From: Algibacter amylolyticus
GTDB taxonomy: Bacteria; Bacteroidota; Bacteroidia; Flavobacteriales; Flavobacteriaceae
DNA: 64,000 nucleotides
Reading direction: 5' to 3'
Assembly (NCBI RefSeq): GCF_014202225.1
Contig: NZ_JACHGE010000005.1
Coordinates: forward strand, 1 to 64,000
Shown here: positions 63,135 through 64,000 of the stretch, piece by piece
Layout: every line of letters starts with the position of its first letter
Position numbering within the stretch: the first letter of the stretch is position 1
The notes under the pieces: model-generated
Database searches by the model: none
The model's input: the letters and a program-made list of their open reading frames with translations, nothing else
What the model was told of the DNA's origin: nothing
Made by a program: the position numbers and the translations under genes

Positions 63135-64000
63135 TTAATTCTGAATCGTAGTTTCGGTATGTAGTAGCTTACCGTTTACATAGTCTTCTATCTTGATTTT
63201 AATATCATTTTGTTTGAAATTGGTAACTGTAATAACTTGTTTTCTGCCACCGCTTAAATAAACTACTACTTCATTTGCATTATTTGATTCTATTTTTTCG
63301 ATTGAAGACTTTCCTTTGTAAGGTTCTAGCACCGTTAAAAACTGTGTTTCTTCACTTTTAACCCGAACACCATAAGTCGCTCTATCCGGATTATTTCTTA
63401 TCCCTCTTGGTGCACCGCCATTAGGATAAGTTGCAGTAAACACTTCTGCTTTTTTTGGCCAGAGTGTGTGAACATCTAACTTCATATCTTTTTCTTGAAA
63501 CATCACTTTGGTTCCTTTTTTTGTTTGGTACCATTGTGCGTTTGTAAAGTATTTGTATTGAGAATTTAAATCTTCACTTAGTTTTGGCATTAGAGTTCCT
63601 TTGGCTTTTACGCCATTGATAGACTGCAATCCTATTGGGTGTAACATCCAATCGTAAGTATGTTTTTGTGGCGCTTTCATATAATCGGCTATCACGACGT
63701 AATCATTTGTGACTACCGATAATCGGCGTTGTAAAACAGGTTTAAAATCTGGATCGAAATCAAAATCATTCCATGGCGGAAATAATTCTTTGTTAAATAT
63801 TGGAATTCTGCGCCATCTAGCTTCCGTTTGTACAACAGTCGCTTGCATGATATCGCCCTTAAAAAACAATGTTTGGATTGATGGTAAGGCTTCTTGTTGC
63901 AACGCATCGACCACAACCATATTATGTGTTGCAGATGCTTGTACACTTTCCTTATACCCCGGATCACCATAGCCAAACCACACCATTTCGGTTCCAAAAT
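63135..64000 (-). CDS. Heparinase II/III-like lyase, C-terminal part, cut by window edge
   Basis: The frame is open to base 64000 (FGTE precedes the first internal Met at 63986), so the gene starts beyond the right edge. About 288 residues are visible. They look like the beta-sandwich of a heparinase II/III-type lyase: VWFGYGDPGYKESVQASATHNMVVVD near the start matches the family pattern of a glycine-rich turn followed by the HNxVxVDG-like strand (quoted here as ATHNMVVVD), then FKPVLQRRLSVVTNDYVVIADY and HTYDWMLHPIG. The catalytic toroid is missing from view, so the assignment rests on the C-terminal half alone. It overlaps nothing and is 19 bp before the beta-helix/esterase gene. Confidence 0.75.
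   Translation of the reverse strand, partial: FGTEMVWFGYGDPGYKESVQASATHNMVVVDALQQEALPSIQTLFFKGDIMQATVVQTEARWRRIPIFNKELFPPWNDFDFDPDFKPVLQRRLSVVTNDYVVIADYMKAPQKHTYDWMLHPIGLQSINGVKAKGTLMPKLSEDLNSQYKYFTNAQWYQTKKGTKVMFQEKDMKLDVHTLWPKKAEVFTATYPNGGAPRGIRNNPDRATYGVRVKSEETQFLTVLEPYKGKSSIEKIESNNANEVVVYLSGGRKQVITVTNFKQNDIKIKIEDYVNGKLLHTETTIQN

Noticed and set aside
63713-63997. 94-codon minus-strand frame near the right edge
   Set aside because: It overlaps the heparinase-like frame completely, while that frame has clear family motifs and continues past the edge.
1-64000. CRISPR arrays, tRNA or rRNA genes, insertion sequences
   Set aside because: I saw no spaced short repeats, cloverleaf sequences, rRNA segments, transposase motifs or flanking inverted repeats anywhere in the window.

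Overview
The window (about 35% GC by eye, AT-rich spacers, no Shine-Dalgarno pattern, many type IX secretion C-terminal tails, lipoprotein signal peptides, TAnnTTTG-like -7 boxes) looks like a chromosomal segment of a marine Bacteroidota bacterium, most likely a Flavobacteriaceae alga-degrader. Every convincing gene (34, two cut by the window edges) lies on the minus strand, so transcription runs from 64000 towards 1. Almost every product carries a Sec or lipoprotein signal. The segment is one very large polysaccharide-utilisation locus, or most of one. No SusC/SusD pair, sensor kinase or sugar permease is visible here.

Layout in transcription order. 64000-61109: C-terminal part of a heparinase II/III-like lyase, then a beta-helix protein fused to a rearranged SGNH esterase. 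60910-57451: beta-helix lipoprotein and heparinase-like lyase. 57321-55228: beta-helix protein with an F-type-lectin-like module and a T9SS tail. 54930-47349: sulfatase, GH92, large heparinase-like lyase, alpha/beta esterase. 47145-31997: GH95, GH172, GH31, sulfatase, double DUF1080, two beta-helix proteins around an unclassified nucleoside-hydrolase-like protein, sulfatase. 31797-29749: beta-helix with CBM6 and T9SS tail. 29487-23031: multidomain alginate-lyase-fold protein and two sulfatases. 22851-16033: a second type of beta-helix protein, a clan GH-A enzyme with lectin modules, another alginate-lyase-fold protein. 15778-9496: four single-gene units for T9SS surface proteins (CBM6; beta-helix/LRR fusion; two BspA-type LRR proteins). 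9398-1: DUF1080, acetylesterase, GH39, DUF6250, GH3, AraC regulator, xylulokinase.

How the genes may work together (inference): surface lyases and beta-helix enzymes cut an anionic backbone, five sulfatases and two or three esterases remove sulfate and acyl groups, and exo-enzymes release fucose or L-galactose (GH95), xylose (GH39, GH3, GH31), mannose (GH92) and possibly arabinofuranose or fructofuranose (GH172). Xylulokinase would take xylose into central metabolism. The best guess for the substrate is a sulfated, acylated, fucose- and xylose-containing polysaccharide with uronic acid, such as a fucoidan or fucoglucuronan-type algal or diatom polymer.

The two most notable things I found are: (1) a 21-bp-spaced direct repeat (half-site TATAAATTATAG on the + strand) upstream of at least eleven transcription units, about 21 nt from a -7-like box in most, which looks like an activator operator that unites the locus into one regulon; and (2) a beta-helix/SGNH fusion whose esterase domain is circularly permuted, with the GDSIT nucleophile block at the extreme C-terminus. 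A third is a family of seven divergent beta-helix paralogues with a shared GHxx[FY]xQ motif that I cannot assign to a known lyase family.
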